A DNA stretch of 64,000 bases from Caldilineaceae bacterium bin34 (lineage in GTDB: Bacteria > Chloroflexota > Anaerolineae > Caldilineales > Caldilineaceae): positions 1-64,000 of the forward strand of contig MPMO01000009.1 in assembly GCA_002238555.1 (NCBI GenBank), in the 5' to 3' direction. The position numbers and the translations under genes are program-made. The notes under the pieces were generated by a model, which worked only from the letters and a program-made list of their open reading frames with translations, did not search any database and was not told where the DNA came from. Shown in pieces: positions 8,483 to 17,225 of the stretch (positions are counted from its first letter, which is position 1; the number at the start of each line of letters is the position of its first letter).

Positions 8483-8959
8483 CCCATAAGACGCACGGCG
8501 GCCCTCTTGGTTGCGCGTTGGGCAGCCCGGAACCGATCCCCGATTTGGATTATCCGTGCTGGATTATCCCCAATGACCGATGGATTTGTTCCGTGCCATT
8601 CGCTCGCGGACAACGCCCGGAACCGGCCCCGATTCACCCCTGCCCCGCGACTTTGCGTTTGCCCTGCTTGAGACACCGTTTCAAGCCACCTTCTTCCAGA
8701 ATGGTGGTCAGTTCCTGATCACCGCCACTTCCAGACGTGAAGCGCGCATCCACAGACAAACCGGAAGGCATCGGCTTGATTCCACCGAGTGGCAGTCTCT
8801 GGTCCATCCCCGAGAACATTCCCATCACCTCCAAACTGCAAGGCCTCCTGCAGCCGGGTCAATTCAAGCTGCAGCTGACCGGGGAAGTTTTCCCAGCCAA
8901 CTTTGGTCTCCCTATCCGTTCACAGCATTCAACGGATGCAAGGCCCCTGAACCCTATCT
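8483..8959. other. Gap with only weak minus-strand frames
   Basis: Two overlapping minus-strand frames between about 8920 and 8634 look mildly protein-like. One contains ENFPGQLQLELTRLQEALQ, the other MFSGMDQRLPLGGIKPMPSG. They have no shared start and no family was recognised. They lie just downstream of the NYN pseudogene and may be the shifted halves of one decayed small gene. Confidence 0.3.
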
Positions 8960-9658
8960 TCATTGCACTTTCCGATCCTTGGACTTGTCCCAGCCGCTTC
9001 GCAACTCATCAATGTGCTCATGAAGATCCGGACCGATGTTTGCCCCCAAGGGATCCAGAATGACACTGGCACCTTCTCGCCTAGCAAGCTTAGCCGCCGG
9101 CACGAAATCTGCATCCCCTGTTACCAGAACGATAACGTTTGCCTGTTTCTTCAGGGTTAGGGAAGCGATATCGATGCCGATGCGCATGTCCACTGCCTTC
9201 TGTCTCAGATCCGGTTTGAAGTCATAGTCCGTGAGATCATCCACCGTGATCTCCTTCTTCATCAACCGGTCTTGTGCTCCTTTTTTCAGGATCCAACCTG
9301 CTCCGGGCCGAACCTATCCAAGGCGGACCGCCGTACTGGGAGTACCACGCAACTCGTGGAACAGAGCTTGACGAAACTCAGCCACCCGGGACTTGGCAAA
9401 ATACTCAACCCGGCCACTCACAGGGTGCTTCCATTTTCCGTCAAAAGGACGCGCATCGTAGTAAAACACGCGATACAGCAGTGAGCGTGGATTGGGGACG
9501 CATTCAACTTGATTGATCTGCTCCAAATGGGAATGTACCAACTCGTTGAGAACATTCTTGACAGCCCTGACATCATCATGGTTGATGTTCGAGCGGACCT
9601 GGTGTAGACGTTTGAGGAAGAACCCTCCATCAACCAAGACGGCCACCTTCGTCACCAA
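8960..9658 (-). pseudogene. NYN-domain (LabA/DUF88-like) ribonuclease with internal TAG
   Basis: One continuous frame of 232 codons is interrupted by a single TAG at 9314-9316. Upstream is VAVLVDGGFFLKRL with the first catalytic Asp of the PIN-like NYN fold, then RVFYYDARPFDG. Downstream, in the same frame, come GWILKKGAQDRL, DFKPDLRQKAVDMRIGIDIA, VLVTGDADFVPAAKLARREG with further acidic active-site residues, and SVILDPLGANIGPDLHEHID. Homologues read a sense codon where the TAG lies (LG-x-VRPG), so this looks like one nonsense mutation. NYN proteins of this family are predicted metal-dependent RNases and occur near defence or toxin-like genes. No other lesion was seen. Confidence 0.85.
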
Positions 9659-9796
9659 AGTACCTCCTGAAGCAAAAAGCCCCCGGGTTGGACCGGTTTC
9701 GGGGATGGGAGTGAATCCGGTCTACTGCCAAAGGGCGGATAGGGATGAATGATACCGGATCTGTATAGTGTTGTCAAACGGTCAAGGGTGATGGCA

Positions 9797-11064
9797 GGGC
9801 GATTGCATCTAAATGGGTTTGGGCTTGAGGCCGATCAGTTGGCACAGGTAGTCCTTGTTCCAGGCGGCCGCCAGCCGCTTGTGGGCGATGCCCACCCTGG
9901 GGACCGGTCCTGCCGCAGCAGGTTGTGGGCCATGCGTTTGAGGATGGCCATGTTGTGGGCGGCGTGACCCGTGCGGATGCGGCTGTCGTCCTCGCCAAAG
10001 GCCACGTCCATGACCCAGTGGTGGGCGTTTTCGATGGTCCAGTGCTGTCGCACCGCCTGCAGCCGAGGCTCGGCCTTGGGGGGCAGGCTGGCAATGAAGA
10101 TGCGGACGTCGGTCGTGACCCGGTCGCCGCAGCGGCGTTCGCACTCGACCCAGACCAGGCTGGCCAGGTCGCACCACTCGCGGTCGGGGTCGACATGGGC
10201 GAGCAGGTCGGGGTCGCCCGACACCCAGCAGCGACGGATTTCAATGCGGCCATGATCCTTCCCGACCGTGTCCGCATAGTCGTGGGGACAGCCGGCGAAG
10301 TGCCCGGCCCATTCCAGGGCGAACGTGTCCTCCAGGCGGCGGTGGAGACCCTTGTGGTGGGCCCGCACGCGCAGCACGTAGTCGGCCCCCTGCTTCCGGA
10401 TCGGGCGCGCGATCGCCTTCTGGCAGCCCCACCCAGGGGGTACCCGATCGAGGGTCACAATGCAGCCCGTCAGGCACAGCATGCGCAGCAGTTCCGGGAT
10501 GGCCGTGATTTCGTTGGACTTGTCGTCCACCGCGGTTTGGGCCAACACCAGGCGGTTGGCTTGCGCCCAGGCGCTCACCAGGTGCAGAGGGCCCAGGCCC
10601 CGGCCCCGGTCATGGGAACCGCGCACGCTCTTGCCGTCGATGGGCACGACCTGGCCCTCGGTCAGGGCAAAGGCCGCCTGCACCCAGTCCCGAAAGCCCT
10701 CCTCGAAGCGGGCCGCGTCCAGCCGCGCGAAGACCCGCCCCAGCGTGTCGTGCGAGGGGATCCCGTGCGGCAGTTCCAGGAAGGTGCGCAGCCAGGCCTC
10801 GTTGAGCTGGCCGAAGAGGGCGATCGCCACGAAACTGTCGGCGCCGCAGATGACGGCCAGTACCGACAGGACCAGGATGTCCGTCAAATGGTGCAGCTTG
10901 GTCCGGTCCACCCGCGGATCTTCCAGGGCGTCCAGGGTCTCGATCAACGGCTGGGGCATCAGGACGTCCATGGGGGCGGTTCCGCAGGCTGAATCCGGAA
11001 CCGCCCATTGTAGTCTTGCGTCCACTCGCCCCGGTCGGCCCAACCAATCTGGATGCAATCGCCC
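9797..11064 (-). mobile_element. ISAs1-family insertion sequence, copy 2
   Basis: About 1.27 kb with inverted ends: GGGCGATTGCATCTAAATGG at 9797 and the complement of GGGCGATTGCATCCAGATTG ending at 11064. Outside these, GTCAAGGG at 9781 is matched in inverted orientation by CCCTTGAC ending near 11076, so the true ends may lie about 12-16 bp farther out. It sits between the NYN pseudogene and the coaE-ABC-F operon. It is the better preserved of the two same-type copies. Confidence 0.85.
9809..10971 (-). pseudogene. ISAs1-family DDE transposase, copy 2, C-terminal frameshift
   Basis: Nearly complete from the ATG at 10971: LEDPRVDRTKLH, PSHDTLGRVFARLD, VPIDGKSVRGSHD, KSNEITAIPELLRML, and TIENAHHWVMDVAFGEDDSR with the catalytic Glu region. 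Two lesions are visible. Directly after the second catalytic Asp, the expected AMG is replaced by RVPPGWG, a net 12-base gain. Near 9905 a one-base deletion (GGTCCCCAGG against GGTCGCTCAAGG in copy 1) shifts the last 35 residues out of frame. The terminal part, KRLAAAWNKDYLCQLIG, is still readable in the next frame to 9809. Probably inactive. Confidence 0.88.
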
Positions 11065-11197
11065 TGCCCCCTTGACAAGGGTATTTGCACAAGGATGCTA
11101 CTGTGCAGGCCCGCACAGTGACAGTTACTGAGCAGAATGTCCGCCCGGTCCTGAGTTGTATTCGGTGGCGATTCACTGCGGTCGCCCGGCACCACCT

Positions 11198-11815
11198 TCA
11201 ACTCGAATCCGCCTTGATGACGGACCGCCAAAGCTCGTCGACCTGCCGCTCCAAGTCCGGCATGGATCCCGTGTTGAAGATCACCCGGTCCGCCTGTTGA
11301 ATCTTCCACTCCTGGCTGCTTTGGCTTGCCAGCCGGGCAAGTCCGTCCTGCTCCGACATCCCGCGCGTCTCCTGAAGTCGCGCCAGTTGCAGTGCTTCAT
11401 CCGACGCGACAACCCAGATCTGGTCGCACAACTCCCTGGACCGACCACCCTCCAGCATCTTGATGGCTTCGATCACGACCACATCCGTGTCCGCTTCCGC
11501 CACCAGGGTCCTGCCGATCCCTCCCACGATGGGATGCAGGATCCGTTCGAGTTCACGCAGGTTCTCAGGATCGCCAAACACCATCCGGCCAAGGCGCGCC
11601 CGATCGATCTCGCCGGTGTCGTCGAGAATCCCCCGCCCGAACCGTGCGACCACCGGACCGAACCCGGCCCCGGTCGAACACAACGCGCCGCGCGTCACCA
11701 AGTCCATGTCGATCGTGGTCGCGCCCCGGTCGGCCAGCAACCGCATGACTGTTGACTTGCCGGCCGCGATGTTGCCGGTGATGCCAATCACCAAGGGACG
11801 CCGTCGGGAGTTCAT
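11198..11815 (-). CDS. coaE: Dephospho-CoA kinase
   Basis: A 205-residue P-loop kinase for the last step of CoA synthesis, ATP-dependent phosphorylation of dephospho-CoA at the ribose 3'-OH in the cytoplasm. Walker A is GITGNIAAGKSTV near residue 10. DMDLVTR follows, then the LERILHPIVG substrate segment, VVVIEAIKMLEGG and a lid-like LQETRGMSEQDGLAR. The length is normal for the family. Its ATG overlaps the TGA of the upstream ABC-F gene (ATGA), so the two form an operon. The HP-I-V motif and normal P-loop argue for activity. The next feature downstream is the ISAs1 copy, 133 bp away. Confidence 0.95.
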   Translation of the reverse strand: MNSRRRPLVIGITGNIAAGKSTVMRLLADRGATTIDMDLVTRGALCSTGAGFGPVVARFGRGILDDTGEIDRARLGRMVFGDPENLRELERILHPIVGGIGRTLVAEADTDVVVIEAIKMLEGGRSRELCDQIWVVASDEALQLARLQETRGMSEQDGLARLASQSSQEWKIQQADRVIFNTGSMPDLERQVDELWRSVIKADSS

Positions 11816-13734
11816 GCCTCGTACAGTTCGGCCAGGGCCGCCCACTTGCCGTCCGCCTCGTCCTGGAGGAAACGGTGTGCCTTTTGGAGCTTCCGTATGG
11901 CTTCGCCGTCCCCCGCGGCCGACGCTGCGTTGAGCCGTTCCAGGACCGCCTCCAGTTTCTGGTCCAGAAGGTCTATCTCCCTTTCCAGACTGCGTTCGGT
12001 CTCCGCCCGTTGCCGCTTGGCCGACTGGTTTGGGGCCGTAGTGTCCGCATCCTGCAGCCTGGGTACCGGTGTCGTGTCCGGCCGGGTCTTCCGTCGGCCG
12101 TTGGCGCGTGCGGTGCGCCACGCCGACCAGGAACCGTTAAAAACCTCCAGTGAGGACAGTTGTCCTTCCTGCCCAGGTGTAATGTTCCAAACCTGAGTGG
12201 CCAGGTTGGCCACGAGGCGTTGATCATGGGACACCACCAGGATCGTGCCCCCGTACCCCTGCAACGAGGCCAACAGGGCGTCATGGCTGTCGAAGTGGCT
12301 GAGCGGTTCGTCCAGCACCAGGAGATTGGTGTCCTGAAGGGCCAAGTGGGCAAACATCAATCGGCTCTTCTGACCGCCCGACAGGGTTCCCAAGGGGCGA
12401 AAAACATCCTCCCCGCCTAGTTGGAAGGCACCCAGGTGATCCCGCACGTCCTGGTCCTTGAGGCGCATCTGATCCTTGATGAGGTCGAACGGCGCCTGTG
12501 CAGGGTCCAACACCGAGAATTCGTCCCGCACGTGATGCTGGGCAAAGTAGCCGGGCCGTATGCTCGCGCCCATCTCGAACTCGCCCTCGACAGGCTCCAG
12601 GTGTCCGACCAGCGTCCGCAACAGCGTGGATTTGCCGGCGCCGTTGGGACCAACAACGGCCACCCGCGCCTGACGCCTGAGTTCAAGGTCGGGCACCCGC
12701 AGGATGGGCTTGCCGGATCCGTAGCCCACCACGAGGCCGTAGGTTCGCAGCACGATGTCGCCGCTTCTGACCCTGGACGGAAAGGAAAACCGCAGGGCCG
12801 GGTCGGCATGGACCCGTTCCACGCCGTGCCGTTCGAGGTGCCGGGCCAGCCGGGTCTCCCGACCGCGCGCCTGTCGGGACAGAACGCCAGCCTTGTTCCT
12901 GCGGATGAATTCCTCCGTCTTGGCCACAAACGCCTGTTGGGTCGCATACTCCTTGGCCTGCCGCTCGCGCCGGGCGGCCCGTTGCTGCCGGTACTCGGCA
13001 TGGTTGCCCTTGTATTGGGTTAGACCATGCCGGTCCAGCTCCCAGATCCTGGTCGGCACCTGTTCCAGGAATGCGTGGCTGTGGGAGACCACAACCACGC
13101 TGCCCGGCCAGTCCTTCAGGGTTCGGATCAGCCACGGGAGCGAGGTTTCGTCCAGGTAGTTGGTGGGTTCGTCGAGCAACAGGAGCTGTGGCTGTTCCAG
13201 GAGGACATGGCCAAGGTGCAGTCTTGTTCGCTGACCACCGCTCAGGGCCGACACGGGGGATTGCCAGCTGGACTCCGGGATCCTCAGGTTGGCCAACGTC
13301 TCCTCCAGCCGACTGTCCATGGTGTAGCCGCCCCGGGCTTCAAACGCGGCCTGGACCCGGGCATAGCGTTCAAGCAATTCCTCGTGTCGGGGCCCTGCGG
13401 CACCCGTCTCGAGTTCGATAGTCAGATTCTCCAGTTGCCTGCCAAGCTCCTCCAGTTCGCGGAACGCGGAGCGGAGGAAGTCCAGTACCGGGAGGCGGAT
13501 GGTGCCCGGAGGTTCCTGGGCCAGGTACCCGATGGTCAGCTGCCGCCTGTAGGTCAGCTGACCATCAAAGTAGTCGTCAAGCCCCCCGATGGCCCTCAGC
13601 AGCGTGGACTTGCCGCTGCCGTTCGGTCCGACCAGGCCGATGCGGTCGCCCTGGCCGATCGCGAAATCCAGACCTGTAAAGACCAGGTCGTCGCCGTACC
13701 GCTTTTCGAGGGAGCGGCCAACCACCACGCTCAT
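11812..13734 (-). CDS. ABC-F family ATPase (Uup/EttA-like)
   Basis: A 640-residue soluble protein with two ABC cassettes and no membrane segments. Cassette 1 has Walker A GPNGSGKST at 36-44, signature LSGGQRTRLHLG and Walker B LLLLDEPTNYLD. Cassette 2 has GPNGAGKST near 355, LSGGQKSRLMFA and LLVLDEPLSHFDSHD. The linker (RRERQAKEYATQQAFVAKTE) is the ABC-F interdomain arm. The C-terminal 80 residues (ERSLEREIDLLDQKLEAVLE) form a coiled coil like the Uup or YdiF tail. ABC-F proteins act on the ribosomal E site during translation or confer antibiotic tolerance; which applies here cannot be read from sequence. Co-transcribed with coaE. Confidence 0.93.
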   Translation of the reverse strand: MSVVVGRSLEKRYGDDLVFTGLDFAIGQGDRIGLVGPNGSGKSTLLRAIGGLDDYFDGQLTYRRQLTIGYLAQEPPGTIRLPVLDFLRSAFRELEELGRQLENLTIELETGAAGPRHEELLERYARVQAAFEARGGYTMDSRLEETLANLRIPESSWQSPVSALSGGQRTRLHLGHVLLEQPQLLLLDEPTNYLDETSLPWLIRTLKDWPGSVVVVSHSHAFLEQVPTRIWELDRHGLTQYKGNHAEYRQQRAARRERQAKEYATQQAFVAKTEEFIRRNKAGVLSRQARGRETRLARHLERHGVERVHADPALRFSFPSRVRSGDIVLRTYGLVVGYGSGKPILRVPDLELRRQARVAVVGPNGAGKSTLLRTLVGHLEPVEGEFEMGASIRPGYFAQHHVRDEFSVLDPAQAPFDLIKDQMRLKDQDVRDHLGAFQLGGEDVFRPLGTLSGGQKSRLMFAHLALQDTNLLVLDEPLSHFDSHDALLASLQGYGGTILVVSHDQRLVANLATQVWNITPGQEGQLSSLEVFNGSWSAWRTARANGRRKTRPDTTPVPRLQDADTTAPNQSAKRQRAETERSLEREIDLLDQKLEAVLERLNAASAAGDGEAIRKLQKAHRFLQDEADGKWAALAELYEA

Positions 13735-14090
13735 GTTGATCCCAGGTGTTGTTGTGTGGCCAGGTGTGAGTGAATGAGTCTGTCACTGTTTCCGGATGCA
13801 CCGCACCTGTCAGCCGGCATCCCGGACCCGAGGTCGCCCACGGCGACCGTGCGCATCAAGTTGCGTAACAATATCAACTTTCGGTCGTCTTATATGAACA
13901 GGGGCACCTGTACCCCGAGTCGCCGTGCTCGCATGCAGGCGCGGGATTCGATCCCAAACGGACGAATCCGGGCCGGTCAGGCTTGGCGATGGTCGGGAAC
14001 GGGTCTGTCCCGAAGTCGGAGACATGCCGAATCATCCGGACATTGCCGAGGCAAGCATCCTGATCGTTGGAGAAACCGAGGAGTCACACG
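13735..14090. other. Divergent intergenic region between ABC-F and LysM-PA14 genes
   Basis: Must hold the promoters for the minus-strand ABC-F/coaE operon and the plus-strand surface locus. An AT-rich island at 13861-13896 (TTGCGTAACAATATCAAC, then CTTATATGAAC) is the best promoter candidate, but the spacing does not fit a standard pair. A GAGGAG ribosome site lies 7 bases before the ATG at 14091. No gene recognised. Confidence 0.5.
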
Positions 14091-15368
14091 ATGTTGAAAT
14101 CGATTGTTGCGAGACCCCTTGCCAGGGTATTGGCCCTCGGCGCGGTGCATCTTGTGCTGTCCCTAGTTGTTATGTCAACCGTCGTCCTGGCGCAGTCGGG
14201 CACGACGACGTACATCATCCGATCCGGCGACAGTCTTCGCCAGATCGCCGAGGATCACGGCACCACGATTGAAGAGATCCTGGCGCTGAATCCCAGCGTC
14301 GCGAACGCCAACCAGATCTATGTGGGGGCCACGATCCTGCTGCCCGGCAAGGCGGTGGAAGAGGAGGCGGATCCCGGCACCGCCACGGCCGTGTGTCCGA
14401 ACACCTACACCACGGTGGCCGGGGACACCTTCGCCTCCATCGCGGCGGAACACAATGTGGAAGCTTCCACATTGGCCTTGGTCAACAACAAGTCGGTGGT
14501 CTCGTGGCTGGCGGCAGGCACGGAGCTGTGTATTCCGGGCGGCACCGGCGGCACGCAGAGCGGCGGTTCGCAAGTTCCGACCCCGCCCACTACACCCCGG
14601 ACGCCCTCCGCATCCAGCCCGAGTGTTCCGCAGGCCGGACAGGGTGAAGGCCGCTGGTACACGATCCAACGGGGCGACTTCCTGGCCCGAATCGCACGGA
14701 GCGTCGGCTGCGCGACCAGTTACCTGGTCCAGGTCAACAACATCGCCAACCCGAGCCTGGTCTACACCGGGCAGCGCATTTGGCTTCCCGCTTCCTGCTC
14801 AGGAGCGGTACCGACCCCGCCACGGACACCCGCGCCAGCTCCAGCACCAGCACCAGCGCCAGCGCCAGCACCGGCCCCTGCGCCTGCTCCAGCGCCAGCG
14901 CCCGCACCGGCCCCAGCACCCGCACCCGCACCGGCGCCTGCTCCGGCACCGGCCCCACCCCCGGCAGCAGCTCCTCTGGCCGGCTACTACGGTGTGGGTC
15001 CGTGGACCGCACAGTACTTTGCCAACACCAGTCTGGACGGCGCTCCCGTGGTGACCAGACAGGACAGCCAGATTGCCTTCCACTGGCAGCAGGCCTCGCC
15101 CGGAGCCGGCATCCCCACCGACTTCAGCGTGCGCTGGACCGGTCAGTTCCAGTTCACGGGCCAGGAGTATCGGTTCATGGCGATTGCCGACGACGGCATT
15201 CGGGTCTGGGTTGACGGTCAGTTGATCATCAACCAATGGAAAGGGCAGGCCGCCACACTGGTCTACCGGGACCATGCACCGCGCTACGGCACGCGCACGG
15301 TCCGGGTCGAGTACTTCGACGCCGCGGCCGATGCCACTGCGATTGTCAACTGGGCCGTCAAGAAGTAG
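14091..15368 (+). CDS. Secreted cell-wall protein with three LysM modules, Pro-Ala spacer and PA14 domain
   Basis: 425 residues. A signal peptide ends near VVLAQS (residue 35). LysM 1 is YIIRSGDSLRQIAEDHG to ILLPG (39-83), LysM 2 is YTTVAGDTFASIAAEHN to LCIPG, and LysM 3 is YTIQRGDFLARIARSVG to IWLPA. A pure Pro-Ala repeat of about 45 residues follows. The last 110 residues are a PA14 domain: WTAQYFANTSLDGAPV, DFSVRWTGQFQFTGQEY, MAIADDGIRVWVDGQLI, and the final VEYFDAAADATAIVNW. LysM binds peptidoglycan or related glycans; PA14 domains bind carbohydrates. The likely role is a wall-anchored lectin-like adhesin on a Pro-Ala stalk. The start is chosen for GAGGAG at 14078. Its 3' end was copied into the downstream duplication. 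Confidence 0.92.
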   Translation: MLKSIVARPLARVLALGAVHLVLSLVVMSTVVLAQSGTTTYIIRSGDSLRQIAEDHGTTIEEILALNPSVANANQIYVGATILLPGKAVEEEADPGTATAVCPNTYTTVAGDTFASIAAEHNVEASTLALVNNKSVVSWLAAGTELCIPGGTGGTQSGGSQVPTPPTTPRTPSASSPSVPQAGQGEGRWYTIQRGDFLARIARSVGCATSYLVQVNNIANPSLVYTGQRIWLPASCSGAVPTPPRTPAPAPAPAPAPAPAPAPAPAPAPAPAPAPAPAPAPAPAPAPAPPPAAAPLAGYYGVGPWTAQYFANTSLDGAPVVTRQDSQIAFHWQQASPGAGIPTDFSVRWTGQFQFTGQEYRFMAIADDGIRVWVDGQLIINQWKGQAATLVYRDHAPRYGTRTVRVEYFDAAADATAIVNWAVKK

Positions 15369-15436
15369 CCCGGTCGGCAACCTGACACTCTCGCCACAAC
15401 ACAACCCGTCCCTCACGCCTCCGGAGGAGAGACATC

Positions 15437-16861
15437 ATGAACAGACACTCGAAAATCCCAGCCAGGTTCCTGTTGGTGTTGCTGGGCACCATCCTGATCA
15501 CCGCCGGCATGACCTCGGTCTCGCTGGCGAACACCGACACCACTTGGGGCGGCAGCTACTTCGATGTGGTAGAGGCATCGCCCGGCTACGCCTGGTTCTC
15601 AATCACCAGAAGCTGTGACGACATAGACGAAAACTGCGCGGTGAAGGTCACGGGTACACTCGCCTCACCACAGTTCGACATTGGTGAAGTCGATTCCAAT
15701 GCCGGTGGTCGAACAATTGATAATCAATCCCAAAGATGGGCGGCTGCCATCAACGCCTGCACGCCAGAAGCCAGCAGTGGTGACGATCGGTACGGAGACT
15801 TCGAGCAATGCTGGGACGACGACTTGGGCAGCGGCTTCGATGTGGAATGGCCCTCCATCAACCCGAACGACGACTTCGAAATTACCCCGTACTGCAAGAG
15901 CGGCGACGAGGTGTGTGCCGAGGAACTGATCGTTTGCTTCAACGCCGCCGACTGCGACGACAACAGCCATAGTGATAAGACATGGGATGAGATTGGCGAA
16001 CTCTGGGAGGAAGCCGGGTCATGCCTGCACGACGGCGACGAGGACGATGACGATGTCTGGGAATGCATCGACGACGCCCTCGACGATTGGTTTGATGACC
16101 ACATGGGGCGCAACGACGACTACGACGATCTGGAAGACGAACGGGAAGACCGTCGCGGCTTCACCCTGGAGGACTACGAAAACGACCTGGACGATGTCGG
16201 CGACCAGCCGTCAACCGGAGGACGCGCGTCCGAAACCGTGCGCGAGCGGTACCAGCGACAGTGGAACGCCCGGACCCCGGTTTCCATCTACCAGTCGGTG
16301 GACGACGTGGATACCCGCGGACCCAGCTTCCGCCTGACCGCGGACGAGTACCTGACGGTCAACTTCACAACCTTCCTGGAATCGACCGCGCCGTACCAGA
16401 TCTGCAACACGACCCTCGGCTGCGTCACCGTGACCACCTACAGCAACACCTTCCGCAGCTACATGCAGAACATGCACATCATCATCCAGGACAGGTCGGT
16501 CATGCGTTGCATGGACCGGGCCGGCTGGGACGTGGACGACGATCACGCCATTCCCTTCGACAACCCCGACCTGATCGTCTGCGACGAACGCATGAAGGTG
16601 GCCAATGAAGTCTGCCCGGCCAAGAACACCGGCGCCAGCGACGACCTGTTCGCCATGTGGGACACAGGCCTCCTGAGGGGCATTCTCCCCGACTCGTTCG
16701 CCCAGGGCTTGCGCCTGCAGGTGGAACGGGCCCGGGATCAGGCTCCGGAGTGCCTGTGCGCCGCCGGGTTCGAAGATCGGCACTTCGTCGTTACGTCCGA
16801 GAACACCGAAGGTCCATGGGAACGTTCCGGTGCGCTGCGGGTGGAGGACGTGTGCGACTGA
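15437..16861 (+). CDS. Secreted Cys- and Asp-rich protein, paralogue A (unknown family)
   Basis: 474 residues with a signal peptide (FLLVLLGTILITAGM, cleavage near VSLA-NT). I do not recognise the family. The mature part starts TTWGGSYFDVVEAS. It carries conserved Cys in FEQCW, EITPYCKSGDEVCAEEL, VCFNAADCDD, ICNTTLGC, ICNTT-to-RCMD, VCDER, CLCAAGF and the final VCD, so an extracellular disulfide-bonded fold is likely. The middle is very acidic (DGDEDDDDVWECIDDALDDW; NDDYDDLEDEREDRRGF), which could bind Ca2+ or form a charged arm. Strong ribosome site GGAGGAGAG before the ATG. It follows the LysM-PA14 gene by 68 bp in the same direction and shares its 3' context with paralogue B. Likely surface-associated; role unknown. 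Confidence 0.88.
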   Translation: MNRHSKIPARFLLVLLGTILITAGMTSVSLANTDTTWGGSYFDVVEASPGYAWFSITRSCDDIDENCAVKVTGTLASPQFDIGEVDSNAGGRTIDNQSQRWAAAINACTPEASSGDDRYGDFEQCWDDDLGSGFDVEWPSINPNDDFEITPYCKSGDEVCAEELIVCFNAADCDDNSHSDKTWDEIGELWEEAGSCLHDGDEDDDDVWECIDDALDDWFDDHMGRNDDYDDLEDEREDRRGFTLEDYENDLDDVGDQPSTGGRASETVRERYQRQWNARTPVSIYQSVDDVDTRGPSFRLTADEYLTVNFTTFLESTAPYQICNTTLGCVTVTTYSNTFRSYMQNMHIIIQDRSVMRCMDRAGWDVDDDHAIPFDNPDLIVCDERMKVANEVCPAKNTGASDDLFAMWDTGLLRGILPDSFAQGLRLQVERARDQAPECLCAAGFEDRHFVVTSENTEGPWERSGALRVEDVCD

Positions 16862-16910
16862 CCAACTGCTCCGACAATTCGGGGTTGACCTGCTGAAGTC
16901 GGACTTGAAC

Positions 16911-16956
16911 AAGCCCCGGATGCCAGTTCCGCGGAACTGGCATCCGGGGCTTTCTG
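16911..16956 (+). terminator. Rho-independent terminator after paralogue A
   Basis: A near-perfect hairpin: GCCCCGGATGCCAGTTCC, a short turn, then the exact complement, followed by TTTCT. It ends the LysM-PA14/paralogue A unit. A decayed copy of the same hairpin lies after paralogue B at about 18730. Confidence 0.9.
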
Positions 16957-17225
16957 CTTCTTCACCGGTCGGAAATATCGATTCATGGCGAATGCCGTCG
17001 TCGGCATTCGGGTTTGGGTTGACAACGACCCAACTGATCATCCACCAATGGGCAAGGGTAGGTTGCCACGCTGGTCTACCGGGACCATGCGCCGCGCTGC
17101 GGCATGTACACGGTCCGGGTCGCGTACTTCGATGCCACGGCGATTGTCCACGGGACCGTCAAGACATGGTCCGGTCGGCAACCTGACACCCCACCCCAAC
17201 CCTCACGCCTCCGGAGGGAGACGCC
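16957..17225 (+). repeat. Duplicated and decayed copy of the PA14 gene 3' end plus leader
   Basis: This stretch aligns to 15165-15436. It keeps ATTCATGGCGA, GGCATTCGGGT, TGGTCTACCGGGACCATGC, GTCCGGTCGGCAACCTGACA and CCTCACGCCTCCGGAGG, with many substitutions and small indels that break the PA14 reading frame. It ends with an intact ribosome site (GGAGGGAG) feeding paralogue B. This shows paralogue B arose by tandem duplication of a unit starting inside the PA14 gene and ending after paralogue A, including its terminator. Confidence 0.88.

Noticed and set aside
4630..9316. TAG read as a sense codon in this organism (in-frame TAG in copy 1 ISAs1, the second ISAs1 type and the NYN gene)
   Set aside because: Several intact genes end in TAG (LysM-PA14, trpF, aroQ, M23), and the other in-frame TAGs lie in clearly decayed transposases.
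11044..11110. Target-site duplication flanking ISAs1 copy 2
   Set aside because: The matching GTCAAGGG/CCCTTGAC sequences are inverted, not direct, so they extend the element ends rather than mark a duplication.
14860..14965. Pro-Ala coding repeat as a CRISPR or regulatory repeat array
   Set aside because: It is a degenerate 6-base coding repeat in frame within the LysM-PA14 gene, with no spacers.
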